Assembly: GCF_900188295.1 (NCBI RefSeq)
Contig: NZ_FZNM01000018.1
Coordinates: 1 to 56,794 of the forward strand
Source: Paracoccus sediminis
GTDB taxonomy: Bacteria > Pseudomonadota > Alphaproteobacteria > Rhodobacterales > Rhodobacteraceae
Reading direction: 5' to 3'
DNA: 56,794 nucleotides
This document shows, in pieces, positions 1 to 9,770 of this stretch (position 1 is its first letter; the number at the start of each line of letters is the position of its first letter). Below the pieces are notes generated by a model that saw only the letters and a program-made list of their open reading frames with translations, did no database searches and was not told the origin of the DNA. Both the position numbers and the translations under genes were made by a program.

Positions 1-446
1 CGGATGGCCCGGCGCATTCGGATAAGCCCAAGATGGCCCCTATGCTGCGCCTGCACAACGGATCCTTGCGGATTGCTGCCATGCAGCAACCGCATAAGAG
101 CGACCGGCGTCCTATGGGGGTTCCGCATCGGTCATGACGGCGATGTGACAAGGATCTCGCGTGGATGCCTTGTGTTTGCATACGCGACGCCGGAAAAAAA
201 GGCGCGGTCGGCCGGATGGGCGCCGCGATGCCGGTTTCCCTGGCAGACCCCGGACGATCGCCCTCGCCGACACTTGTTCTGGCGGTTCCGCGCCGCCGGC
301 ATGACATGTCCGTGAATCGGAAAGCTGCCCTTGGGGAAATCCTTTTCCCCGGTTCTTGCGGCGCAGAACAGCGCGTATAACCGCAACTTGACGTGACATG
401 CCGTCCCGCCGGAATATGCTTCTCGGGTCAGGGGGCGAAGATCGGC
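1..446. other. Left-edge stretch with no recognisable gene
   Basis: This stretch has open frames on both strands, but their translations are arginine- and proline-rich GC artefacts with no motif I recognise. I see no tRNA-like fold and no insertion-sequence end. It may hold the promoter of the downstream small envelope protein and the tail of a gene lying outside the window. Confidence 0.4.
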
Positions 447-1025
447 ATGGATGCTTTTTCATCGGATGTCCGGGCGGGCCGGATGATCGGCGCCGCCGCG
501 CGGCGCGGCAGGCGTTGGCAGGGTCGGCTTGCCGCGGGATTTCTGGCGGGCCTTCTTGCCGCAGGGCAGGCTGCGGCGCAGGCCGGCGCACCTGTGGCAG
601 GGACCGGGACAGGAATGCCGACGGCGCAGGAAATCTGGCGCCACCTGCCTGACCGTCCGGCCGAGGCCACCAAGCCGCCCGGGGCCGAGCCCGTGCCGGT
701 CGCGGATCCCGCGCCCGCCGCCGTGCCCCGCCCGGCGCCGCTGTCGCGCGCGCGGGTGGTGATCCACCGTTCACGGTCGTCGGACCCTCGGGCATCGCGG
801 GAGCTTGCCCGCCGCCTTCGCGAGGCGGGAGCGGGCCAGGTCGAAATCCGGGACGTTGGCTTTCGGATGGCGCGGCCCAGCATCCGCTATTTCCACGCCG
901 GGGATCGGACGGTTTCCGACGCCGTAGGGGATCTTGTGGATCCGGGGCGCCGGGACAATGTGGCCGATTTCACCCATTTCAGACCGCTTCCCCGTCGCGG
1001 CACCATCGAGGTCTGGCTGCCCTGA
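447..1025 (+). CDS. Putative secreted protein with LytR C-terminal-like domain
   Basis: This is a 192-residue protein of unknown function. I chose the internal ATG at 447 because it places a basic patch and hydrophobic segment (about residues 20-46, ending in an AQA-type cleavage site) close to the N-terminus. A proline/alanine-rich linker follows (about 50-105). The last 85 residues begin ARVVIHRS, contain an alternating strand/helix pattern (SRELARRLREAGAG, then VEIRDVGF) and end in a TIEVWLP strand. That resembles the LytR C-terminal fold, which is an inference from pattern. It stands alone, convergent with the glpR gene downstream. A periplasmic or membrane-anchored location is likely. 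The real start could also be at 393. Confidence 0.55.
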   Translation: MDAFSSDVRAGRMIGAAARRGRRWQGRLAAGFLAGLLAAGQAAAQAGAPVAGTGTGMPTAQEIWRHLPDRPAEATKPPGAEPVPVADPAPAAVPRPAPLSRARVVIHRSRSSDPRASRELARRLREAGAGQVEIRDVGFRMARPSIRYFHAGDRTVSDAVGDLVDPGRRDNVADFTHFRPLPRRGTIEVWLP

Positions 1026-1031
1026 CCCGGA

Positions 1032-1799
1032 TCAGCCCGGCGGACAGATGTTGACGGCCGTCCCCCATCCCTCGCAGCGGCGGACCAGGGCATCGGGCAA
1101 GGGCCGGTCGATGAAGATCGCGTCGATTTCCGCCAGGCTGGCGATGCGGGCGGGGGCGGACCGCAGCAGCTTGGAATGGTCGGTCACGACAAAGGATTGC
1201 CGCGCCTGGCGCAGGATCGCGCGGCTGACCCGCACCTCGGCCAGGTCATAGTCCAGAAGATCGCCGTCATCGTCCAGGGCCGATGTGCCGATGATCGCGT
1301 AATCGACCTTGAACTGTTCGATGAACTGGGTGGCCAGATCGCCGACCAGCCCGCCGTCCGACCGCCGCAGCGCGCCGCCCGTCACCATGATCTCGCATCC
1401 CGGATTGGCCAGCAGGATGTTGGCGACGTTCATGTTGTTGGTGACGACCGTGATGTTGGAGTGGTTCAAAAGAGCCTGCGCCACCGCCTCGGTCGTGGTG
1501 CCCAGGTTCAGGATCACGCTGGAGTTGTCGGGAATCGCGGCGGCGCAGGCGGCGCCGATGGCGGCCTTGGCGTCGGCATTCATGCGCCGCCGCGCCTCGT
1601 ATCCCAGGTTGACCGTGCCCGGCCGGGGCACCGCGCCGCCATGCACCCGGTCCAGCAGCCCCGCCTCGGCCAGGTCGCCAAGGTCGCGGCGGATCGTCTG
1701 CAAGGTGACGGCAAAGCGGTTGGCCAGATCCTCGACCACGACCTTGCCGTCCGCGCGGGCCAGTTCCAGAATTTCGCTTTGCCGGATGTTCAGCGCCAT
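1032..1799 (-). CDS. glpR: DeoR-family regulator GlpR, glycerol repressor
   Basis: This 255-residue DeoR-family transcription factor has an N-terminal winged helix (about 1-58; IRQSEILELARADGKV, then TLQTIRRDLGDLAEAGLL) and a C-terminal DeoR sensor fold with the phosphosugar-binding motif LNLGTTTEAVA and TGGALRRSDGG. It sits head to head with glpD and the glycerol ABC importer, so repression relieved by glycerol 3-phosphate is the natural inference. The ATG at 1799 is chosen over the open frame up to 2030 because the DeoR domain begins directly there and a purine-rich GGGGAAAA stretch precedes it. The longer frame would run across the divergent promoter. Confidence 0.85.
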   Translation of the reverse strand: MALNIRQSEILELARADGKVVVEDLANRFAVTLQTIRRDLGDLAEAGLLDRVHGGAVPRPGTVNLGYEARRRMNADAKAAIGAACAAAIPDNSSVILNLGTTTEAVAQALLNHSNITVVTNNMNVANILLANPGCEIMVTGGALRRSDGGLVGDLATQFIEQFKVDYAIIGTSALDDDGDLLDYDLAEVRVSRAILRQARQSFVVTDHSKLLRSAPARIASLAEIDAIFIDRPLPDALVRRCEGWGTAVNICPPG

Positions 1800-2020
1800 C
1801 GTCGTTTTCCCCGGATCTGCCGCGGCGCCGACTTTACGCCCCCAAAACGCACATGCAAGCGCCGATCCTGGCTGCAATCGCAGCATTTTTTCATGCCACA
1901 TGTGCGTAACATGCACGATGATGTTCGTTTGCCATCGATTTTGATGCAAAACGAAAGTTGGCGCTTGACCGATGCGACGGAACGGATACTGCTGTGTCTG
2001 GGAACGGCACGAGGGGGCGT
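1800..2020. promoter_or_regulatory. Divergent glpR/glpD control region with inverted TTCGTTT/AAACGAA half-sites
   Basis: This is the only non-coding stretch between the divergent regulator and glpD. It is clearly poorer in GC than its flanks. It carries an exact 7-base inverted pair, TTCGTTT at 1924-1930 and AAACGAA at 1949-1955, separated by 18 bases. The left arm lies inside ATGTTCGTTT, which resembles half of the classical GlpR operator (ATGTTCG...CGAACAT). A candidate Shine-Dalgarno GAGGGGG lies at 2011-2017 before glpD. Assigning these arms to GlpR is inference from position and resemblance. Confidence 0.45.
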
Positions 2021-2023
2021 GTG

Positions 2024-3598
2024 GTGGCATCGGGGGCAGCGGTCGATCTGTTCGTCGTGGGCGGCGGCATCAACGGCTGCGGCATCGCGCGCGATGCGGC
2101 GGGCCGGGGCCTGACCGTGACCCTTGCCGAACAGGGCGATCTGGCGCAGGGCACGTCATCCGCATCGACCAAGCTGTTCCATGGCGGGTTGCGATACCTG
2201 GAATTCTTCGAATTCCGCCTGGTGCGCGAGGCCTTGCGCGAACGGGAAACGCTGCTGCGGGCCATGCCGCATATCAGCTGGCCCATGCGTTTCGTTCTGC
2301 CGGTATCCCCCGACATGCGGTTCGAAAGCGATACCCCGACCTCGCGACTGCTGGGCGTGATGATGCCGTGGGCGCGCGGACGCAGGCCCGCCTGGCTGAT
2401 CCGGCTGGGGCTGTTCCTGTACGACAATCTGGGCGGGCGCCGGATCCTGCCCGGCACGCGCAGGCTGGATCTGGCCACCGATCCGGCGGGGCGGCCGCTG
2501 CGGCAGGACTTGCGGCTGGCGTATGAATATTCCGACTGCTGGGTCCAGGATTCGCGGCTGGTGGTGCTGAACGCCCGCGACGCCCAGGCGCGCGGCGCGA
2601 CGATCCTCACCCGCACCCGTGTCACCGACGCCCGGCGCGACGGCGATCTGTGGCGCGTCCAGACCGAAGGGCCGCAGGGCCGCGCCACGCATCTGGCCCG
2701 CGCCCTGGTGAATGCGGGCGGGCCGTGGGTCGGCGACGTTATCCGCGATGTCGCCCATATCGCCACGGCCCAGGGGGTTCGGCTGGTGCGCGGCAGCCAT
2801 ATCGTCACGCGCAGGCTGTATGACCACGACCGATGCTATTTCTTCCAGGGCGGCGACGGGCGGATCTGCTTTGCGATCCCCTATGAAGGCGATTTCACCC
2901 TGATCGGCACGACCGACAAGGACCATCGCGGCGCCCCGCAAGACGCGCGCTGCACCGAGGAGGAGCGCGATTACCTGTGCGCCTTTGCCAGCCAGTATTT
3001 CGCGCATCCCGTCACGCCGTCCGATGTGGTCTGGAGCTATTCCGGCGTGCGGCCGCTGTATGACGACGGCGCCACATCGGCGACGGCGGCCACGCGCGAC
3101 TATGTGCTGGGGCTGGATGCGGCGGGGGCGCCGCTGCTGAACGTCTTTGGCGGCAAGATCACCACCTATCGCCGTCTGGCCGAAGGCGCGATGGCCAAGC
3201 TGGCGCCGCATTTCCCGCAGGCGGGCGGCGACTGGACGGCGGGCGCGTCGCTGCCCGGCGGCGATTTCCCGGTCGATGGCGCGGAGGCCCTGGGCGCCCG
3301 GCTGCGCGCGGCATATCCGTTCCTGGACGCGGGCTGGGCGGGGCGGCTGGTGCGCACCTATGGCACCGAAGCCTTTGCCGTGCTGGGCGACGCGCGCGCC
3401 GCCGCCGATCTGGGGGCGGATTTCGGCGCCACCCTGACCGCGGCCGAGGTCGACTGGCTGCGGGACAGGGAATATGCGCGGACCGCCGACGACATCCTGT
3501 GGCGCCGCACCAAGCTGGGGCTGCATCTGAAACCTGACCAGATCGCCGCGCTGAACGGCTATCTTGGGCAGGTGCGGGCGGATTCGGCCGCCGAATGA
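2024..3598 (+). CDS. glpD: Aerobic glycerol-3-phosphate dehydrogenase GlpD
   Basis: GlpD oxidises glycerol 3-phosphate to dihydroxyacetone phosphate at the inner membrane and passes electrons to quinone through FAD. The N-terminus has the FAD dinucleotide-binding motif VVGGGINGCGIARDAAGRG, followed by the family motif TSSASTKLFHGGLRYLE and later GSHIVTRRLY, IGTTDKDH and GGKITTYRRLAEGA. At 524 residues it has normal family length. The frame is open from a TTG at 1958. I chose GTG 2024 because the GAGGGGG at 2011-2017 lies six bases upstream and the FAD domain begins about ten residues later; GTG 2021 is nearly as good. It leads the import operon, and no glycerol kinase gene is in the window. 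Confidence 0.93.
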   Translation: MASGAAVDLFVVGGGINGCGIARDAAGRGLTVTLAEQGDLAQGTSSASTKLFHGGLRYLEFFEFRLVREALRERETLLRAMPHISWPMRFVLPVSPDMRFESDTPTSRLLGVMMPWARGRRPAWLIRLGLFLYDNLGGRRILPGTRRLDLATDPAGRPLRQDLRLAYEYSDCWVQDSRLVVLNARDAQARGATILTRTRVTDARRDGDLWRVQTEGPQGRATHLARALVNAGGPWVGDVIRDVAHIATAQGVRLVRGSHIVTRRLYDHDRCYFFQGGDGRICFAIPYEGDFTLIGTTDKDHRGAPQDARCTEEERDYLCAFASQYFAHPVTPSDVVWSYSGVRPLYDDGATSATAATRDYVLGLDAAGAPLLNVFGGKITTYRRLAEGAMAKLAPHFPQAGGDWTAGASLPGGDFPVDGAEALGARLRAAYPFLDAGWAGRLVRTYGTEAFAVLGDARAAADLGADFGATLTAAEVDWLRDREYARTADDILWRRTKLGLHLKPDQIAALNGYLGQVRADSAAE

Positions 3599-3656
3599 CA
3601 AGGGGGGCCGCGCCGCCCGCGGGGGCCGGCGCCAGCCCGGAGGAGAACGAGGGACG

Positions 3657-4745
3657 ATGACGCTGGAACTGCAAGGGGTATCGCGGGTGGTCGGGGGGCG
3701 GGTCCATATCCATCCCACCAGCCTGACATTGCAGAAGGGCACGATGAACGTGCTGCTGGGTCCGACGCTGTCGGGGAAAACCTCGTTGATGCGGCTGATG
3801 GCGGGGCTGGACCAGCCGACGACCGGGCATGTGCTGTGGGACGGGCGGGACGTGACGGGCGTGCGGGTGCAGGATCGGGGCGTCGCGATGGTCTATCAGC
3901 AGTTCATCAACTATCCCGGCCTGACGGTCTATGAAAACATCGCCTCGCCGCTGCGCATCCTGGGCCGCCCGCGGGCCGAGATCGACGAAAAGGTGCGCGC
4001 CACCGCCGAGATGCTGCGCCTGACGCCGATGTTGCAGCGCAAGCCGCTGGAACTGTCGGGCGGCCAGCAGCAGCGCTGCGCCCTGGCGCGTGCGCTTGTC
4101 AAGGGCGCGGGTCTCGTGCTGCTGGACGAGCCGCTGGCGAACCTCGACTACAAGCTGCGCGAGGAATTGCGGACCGAAATTCCGCGCATCTTCGAGGAAT
4201 CGGGCGCGATCTTCGTGTACGCCACCACCGAACCCGAGGAGGCGCTGCTGCTGGGCGGCCATGCCGCCACCCTCAGCGAGGGACGGATCACGCAGTTCGG
4301 GCCGACGCCGCAGGTGTTCCGCAGGCCGATCGATGCGACCACGGCGCGGGTGTTCAGCGATCCGCCGATGAATTTCGCGCCGGTCGTCAAGGACGGGGCG
4401 CGGGTGATCTTTGGCCCGCAGGCCAGCGTTCCGGCGACCGGCGGTCTGGCCGGGCTGCCCGACGGCCGCTATCTGGCGGGCTTTCGTGCCAACCACCTGT
4501 CGCTGGACGCCCGGTCAGGCGGCGCCCTGCCCTTTTCGACCCGGATCGAGGGCACGGAAATCACCGGGTCCGAAACCTTCATCCATGTCACCCACGACGC
4601 CGACCGCTGGGTCGGCCTGGTCGAGGGCGTGCACCGGCTGGAAACGGGCGCCGACCTGACCGTCTGGCTGGATCCGGCCCATGTCTATCTGTTCGCCGGG
4701 GACGGCCGCCTTGCCGCCCCCGCCCCCTATGCGGAGGCCGCCTGA
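3657..4745 (+). CDS. glpS: Glycerol ABC importer ATPase GlpS
   Basis: This 362-residue ATPase belongs to the glycerol importer described in rhizobia as GlpSTPQV. Walker A is GPTLSGKT (35-42), the ABC signature is canonical LSGGQQQR (133-140) and Walker B is LLLDEP-like (about 154-159). The usual H-loop histidine is absent: the position reads YATTEPEEA (about 188-196) where YVTHD is expected. A C-terminal TOBE-like domain follows (about 240-362). The ATG at 3657 has GGAGGAGAACGAGGG upstream and matches the family N-terminus. It overlaps nothing and sits one base before the next gene, glpT. See the finding on asymmetric ATP sites. Confidence 0.9.
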   Translation: MTLELQGVSRVVGGRVHIHPTSLTLQKGTMNVLLGPTLSGKTSLMRLMAGLDQPTTGHVLWDGRDVTGVRVQDRGVAMVYQQFINYPGLTVYENIASPLRILGRPRAEIDEKVRATAEMLRLTPMLQRKPLELSGGQQQRCALARALVKGAGLVLLDEPLANLDYKLREELRTEIPRIFEESGAIFVYATTEPEEALLLGGHAATLSEGRITQFGPTPQVFRRPIDATTARVFSDPPMNFAPVVKDGARVIFGPQASVPATGGLAGLPDGRYLAGFRANHLSLDARSGGALPFSTRIEGTEITGSETFIHVTHDADRWVGLVEGVHRLETGADLTVWLDPAHVYLFAGDGRLAAPAPYAEAA

Positions 4746-4746
4746 C

Positions 4747-5820
4747 ATGGCCCGCATCACGCTGCGAAACCTGGCCCACAGCTATCTGCCCACCCCCCAG
4801 GGCGACGGGGATTACGCGCTGAAGGAACTGGACCATGTCTGGCAGGACGGCGGCGCCTATGCGTTGCTGGGGGCGTCGGGCTGCGGCAAGACGACGCTGC
4901 TGAACATCATCTCGGGCCTTCTGCGGCCCAGCCACGGCCGCGTGCTGTTCGGCGACCGGGACGTGACCGACGAACCCACGGCGGCGCGCAACATCGCGCA
5001 GGTGTTCCAGTTCCCGGTGGTCTATGACACGATGACGGTGCGGGAAAACCTGGCCTTCCCGTTGCGCAACCGCGGCCGGGACGCGGCCTATATCAAGGCG
5101 CGGGTCCAGCAGATCGCCGCGATCATCGGCATGGAATCCGCCCTGGACCGCAAGGCGCAGGGCCTGACCGCGGATGCCAAGCAGAAGATCAGCCTGGGCC
5201 GCGGCATGGTGCGCGAGGACGTGAACGCGATCCTTTTCGACGAGCCGCTGACGGTCATCGACCCGCACATGAAATGGGGCCTGCGCACGCAGCTGAAGCA
5301 GTTGCACCGCGAATTCGGCCACACGATGATCTATGTCACCCATGACCAGACCGAGGCGCTGACATTCGCCGACAAGGTCGTGGTCATGCACGAAGGGCGC
5401 GTGGTGCAGATGGGCACCCCGCAGGATCTGTTCGAAACCCCGGCCCATACCTTCGTGGGCTATTTCATCGGATCGCCGGGGATGAATTTCATCGACGCGC
5501 AGGTCGCGGGCGACACCGCGACCCTGCCGGGCGGCGCGCAGGTCGGGCTGGGCGGGCATTACGCCCCGCTTTCGGGCAAGATCGGCATCCGGCCGGAACA
5601 TGCGGCGCTGACCGGACAGGGCGGCCTGCCCGTCACCATCCGCCGCATCGAGGATGTCGGCCGACACCGGCTGATCCGCGCCGAACTGCAAGGCGTTCCC
5701 CTGAACATCGTCGCCCCCGAAGGCCAGCCGGTCGCCGGGCTGGACCGCGTGGTTTTCGATCCTCGCAGGATCAACGTCTATGCCGACGACTGGCGCGTCG
5801 CCCCGCAGGAGATCGCGTGA
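4747..5820 (+). CDS. glpT: Glycerol ABC importer ATPase GlpT
   Basis: This is the second nucleotide-binding subunit, 357 residues. Walker A GASGCGKTT (42-50), Walker B ILFDEP (162-167) and H-loop YVTHDQ (196-201) are intact. The signature is degenerate: LTADAKQ (140-146) replaces LSGGQ, although LGRGMVRE still follows. A TOBE-like C-terminal region spans about 235-357. It begins one base after the glpS stop and its stop overlaps the start of the permease gene (TGATG). It should pair with GlpS to power import. The partner defects look complementary. Confidence 0.9.
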   Translation: MARITLRNLAHSYLPTPQGDGDYALKELDHVWQDGGAYALLGASGCGKTTLLNIISGLLRPSHGRVLFGDRDVTDEPTAARNIAQVFQFPVVYDTMTVRENLAFPLRNRGRDAAYIKARVQQIAAIIGMESALDRKAQGLTADAKQKISLGRGMVREDVNAILFDEPLTVIDPHMKWGLRTQLKQLHREFGHTMIYVTHDQTEALTFADKVVVMHEGRVVQMGTPQDLFETPAHTFVGYFIGSPGMNFIDAQVAGDTATLPGGAQVGLGGHYAPLSGKIGIRPEHAALTGQGGLPVTIRRIEDVGRHRLIRAELQGVPLNIVAPEGQPVAGLDRVVFDPRRINVYADDWRVAPQEIA

Positions 5821-6706
5821 TGGACAAGACCGTCAACAACAAGGCCTGGCTCCTGGTCCTGCCGGTGCTGGCGATCGTCGCCTTTTCGGCCGTGCTTCCA
5901 CTGATGACGGTGGTGAACTATGCCTTCAACGACACCTTCGGCAACAACGAGTTCTTCTGGGCCGGGCTGGAATGGTTCGACGAGATGATCCATTCCGACC
6001 GCCTGCACGCCGCCCTGGGACGGCAGGCCCTGTTTTCCGCCATCATCCTGGCGATCGAGGTGCCGCTGGGCATCTTCGTGGCGCTGAACATGCCCAAGAA
6101 GGGCTTCTGGGCGTCGTTCTGCCTGGTGGCGATGGCCCTGCCGCTGCTGATCCCGTTCAACGTGGTCGGCACGATCTGGCAGATCTTCGGGCGCGTGGAC
6201 ATCGGCCTGCTGGGCCGCACGCTCAGCGGGCTGGGGCTGGACTATAATTATACCAACGATCCGATCGACGCCTGGGTCACGGTGATCGTGATGGATGTCT
6301 GGCACTGGACCAGCCTGGTCGCGCTGCTGTGCTATGCCGGGCTGCAATCGATCCCGCAGGCCTATTACCAGGCGGCCCGGATCGACCAGGCCAGCCGCTG
6401 GGCGGTGTTCCGCTACATCGAACTGCCCAAGATGAAGGGCGTGCTGCTGATCGCGGTCCTGCTGCGGTTCATGGACAGCTTCATGATCTATACCGAACCC
6501 TTCGTCGTCACCGGCGGCGGGCCGGGCAACGCCACCACCTTTCTGTCCATCGACCTTGTGAAGATGGCGGTCGGCCAATTCGACCTTGGCCCGGCGGCGG
6601 CCTTCAGCCTGATGTATTTCCTGGTGATCCTGCTGGTCAGCTGGGTCTTCTATACCGTCATGACAGGCATGGACCGCAGCCAGTCCGACATCCCGGAGGG
6701 CATGTG

Positions 6707-6707
<1 letters not shown>
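5820..6707 (+). CDS. glpP: Glycerol ABC importer permease GlpP
   Basis: This 295-residue permease of the MalF/UgpA type has about six hydrophobic segments and begins LLVLPVLAIVAFSAVLPLMTVV. The cytoplasmic coupling (EAA) loop reads YYQAARIDQASRWAVFRYIELPKM at about 180-204, where the coupling helix contacts the ATPases. The ATG at 5820 overlaps the glpT stop. A GTG at 5817 gives one extra Met and cannot be excluded. It forms the membrane pore with GlpQ. Confidence 0.9.
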
Positions 6708-7509
<802 letters not shown>

Positions 7510-7510
<1 letters not shown>

Positions 7511-7935
7511 TGAACGAAGCCGCGACACTGGCCCGGCGCAGCGCCAACTGGCCCGCGATCTATGTCGCCGCCCTGGCGGTGATGGGCGCGATCCTGGGGT
7601 TGCTGGTCTGGGCCACGCCCAGCCAGGACGGCGCGAAAGCCTGGACCGATCCCATGATCCCCGGCGGCTGGATGGCCTGGACCTTTCCGGTCGCGCTGTT
7701 CTTCTGGACCATCGCCAGTCTTCTGGTCTTGTTCACAATCCTGGCCATCCGGTTCCCCGAGGTGCCGCGGCGCGGCATCCTGCGGATCGAAACGACGCGC
7801 GGGGACCGCCTGTTCATCTCGCTGCTCGGCTCGGCCTTCATCTGCTTGGGCTGGCTGTTCTTTGCCGGGCCGCCCGTGTGGTTGGCCCTGGCGCTGTGCG
7901 CGATCTTTGCCGCAGCGGTGTTCCGCTGGGCCTGA
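7510..7935 (+). CDS. glpU: Small membrane protein of the glycerol importer operon (DUF2160-like, GlpU)
   Basis: This 141-residue protein has about four hydrophobic segments: IYVAALAVMGAILGLLVW, WTFPVALFFWTIASLLVLFTI, LFISLLGSAFICLGWLFFAG and LALALCAIFAAAVF. I recognise it as the DUF2160-type protein usually found between the permease and binding-protein genes of rhizobial glycerol importers. Its role is not established. The start overlaps the glpQ stop. It may be an accessory subunit of the importer, which is inference from strict co-location. Confidence 0.75.
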
Positions 7936-7996
7936 CACCATTCCCCGCCGTTGAAATCCGGCCGGGGCACTACGCCGTCTCATCAGGGAGGATAAC

Positions 7997-9718
7997 ATGA
8001 GACAGACGACCACAACCACCGCGCTTGCGTTGGCATTGACCTGGCTGGGCATCCCGGCCTGGGCCGACATCGAAGCCGCGCGCGCCTTTCTGGACGCCGA
8101 GATCGGAGAGCTGTCCTCGCTGACGCGCGAGGAGCAGGAACAGGAAATGCAATGGTTCATCGACGCCGCGCAGCCGCTGTCGGGGATGGAGATCAAGGTG
8201 GTGTCCGAAACCATCACCACCCATGAATACGAATCCAAGGTGCTGGCGCCAGCCTTTAGCGCGATCACCGGAATCAAGGTCACGCACGACCTGATCGGCG
8301 AAGGCGATGTCGTCGAAAAGCTGCAAACCCAGATGCAGACCGGCGAGAACATCTATGACGCCTATATCAACGACAGTGACCTGATCGGCACGCATTGGCG
8401 GTACCAGCAGGCGCGCAACCTGACCAAGTGGATGGCCGAGGAAGGCAAGGACTTCACCAACCCCGGCCTGGATCTGGACGATTTCATCGGAACGGAATTC
8501 ACCACCGCCCCCGACGGCGACCTGTACCAGTTGCCCGACCAGCAGTTCGCGAACCTTTACTGGTTCCGGTACGACTGGTTCAACGATCAGAAGACCAAGG
8601 ACGACTTCAAGGCCGAATACGGCTATGACCTGGGCGTCCCGGTGAACTGGTCCGCCTACGAGGATATCGCGGCCTTCTTCACCGGCCGCGACATGTCCTA
8701 TATCGAGGGCGGCCCGGCCAAGGCCTGGGGCAACATGGACTATGGCAAGAAGGATCCCAGCCTGGGCTGGCGCTACACCGATGCCTGGATGTCCATGGCC
8801 GGGATGGGCGACAAGGGCGAACCGAACGGCCTGCCGGTGGACGAATGGGGCATCCGGGTCGATGAGAATTCGCGTCCCGTCGGATCCTGCGTGGCGCGGG
8901 GCGGTGCGACCAACGACGCGGCGGCGGTCTATGCGGTGACCAAGGCCATCGAATGGCTGCAAAACTATACCCCGCCGGAAGCCCAGGGCATGACCTTCGG
9001 CGAGGCCGGTCCCGTCCCCGCGCGCGGCGACATCGCCCAGCAGATGTTCTGGTACACCGCCTTCACCGCCGACATGGTCAAGGAAGGCACCCCGGTGATG
9101 AACGCGGACGGCACGCCGAAATGGCGCATGGCCCCCAGCCCCCACGGCGCCTATTGGAGCGAGGGCACCAAGATCGGCTATCAGGACGTGGGATCCTGGA
9201 CGCTGATGAAATCGACGCCGGTGGACCGCGCGCAGGCCGCGTGGCTTTATGCGCAGTTCGTGACCTCGAAGACGGTCGATGTGAAGAAAAGCCATGTCGG
9301 CCTGACCTTCATCCGCGAATCGACGATCCAGGACGAATCCTTCACCGAACGCGCGCCGCAACTGGGCGGTCTGGTCGAATTCTACCGCTCGCCCGCGCGG
9401 GTGCAGTGGTCGCCCACCGGCACCAACATCCCCGATTATCCGAAGCTGGCGCAGCTGTGGTGGCAGAACATCGGCGACGCGATGGCTGGCGCCAAGACCC
9501 CGCAAGAGGCACTGGATTCCCTGTGCGCCGAACAGGAACGGGTGCTGGAACGTCTGGAACGCGCGGGCGTGCAGGGCGATCTTGGCCCGAAGATGAACGA
9601 GGAGAAGGATCCCCAGGAATGGCTGGACGCCGAAGGCGCGCCGGTCGCCAAGCTGGACAACGAAAAGCCGCAGGGCGAAACGGTGTCCTATGACGAGCTG
9701 ATAAAGTCCTGGAACTGA
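7997..9718 (+). CDS. glpV: Periplasmic glycerol-binding protein GlpV
   Basis: This 573-residue extracellular solute-binding protein (large, family 1-like) has a Sec signal peptide at about 1-24 (ALALALTWLGIPAWA, cleaved before DIEAA). Mature motifs include SETITTHEYESKVLAPAF and a long TPEEAL-like C-terminal region. It delivers glycerol to the GlpPQ pore. A strong GGGAGGA Shine-Dalgarno lies just before the ATG, and a 61-base gap after glpU may let the abundant binding protein be expressed separately. A large inverted repeat follows the stop. Confidence 0.9.
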   Translation: MRQTTTTTALALALTWLGIPAWADIEAARAFLDAEIGELSSLTREEQEQEMQWFIDAAQPLSGMEIKVVSETITTHEYESKVLAPAFSAITGIKVTHDLIGEGDVVEKLQTQMQTGENIYDAYINDSDLIGTHWRYQQARNLTKWMAEEGKDFTNPGLDLDDFIGTEFTTAPDGDLYQLPDQQFANLYWFRYDWFNDQKTKDDFKAEYGYDLGVPVNWSAYEDIAAFFTGRDMSYIEGGPAKAWGNMDYGKKDPSLGWRYTDAWMSMAGMGDKGEPNGLPVDEWGIRVDENSRPVGSCVARGGATNDAAAVYAVTKAIEWLQNYTPPEAQGMTFGEAGPVPARGDIAQQMFWYTAFTADMVKEGTPVMNADGTPKWRMAPSPHGAYWSEGTKIGYQDVGSWTLMKSTPVDRAQAAWLYAQFVTSKTVDVKKSHVGLTFIRESTIQDESFTERAPQLGGLVEFYRSPARVQWSPTGTNIPDYPKLAQLWWQNIGDAMAGAKTPQEALDSLCAEQERVLERLERAGVQGDLGPKMNEEKDPQEWLDAEGAPVAKLDNEKPQGETVSYDELIKSWN

Positions 9719-9727
9719 TCCGGACAG

Positions 9728-9759
9728 CAGGGGCGGGCGGCAGGATCCGCCCGCCCCTG
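9728..9759. terminator. Strong hairpin between convergent glpV and the XRE-cupin gene
   Basis: There is a perfect 13-base stem: CAGGGGCGGGCGG (9728-9740) pairs with CCGCCCGCCCCTG (9747-9759) across a six-base loop. A pyrimidine-rich tract (TTCCCTTTCC) follows on the plus side. Its position between convergent genes fits a bidirectional terminator. Confidence 0.75.
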
Positions 9760-9770
9760 TTCCCTTTCCG

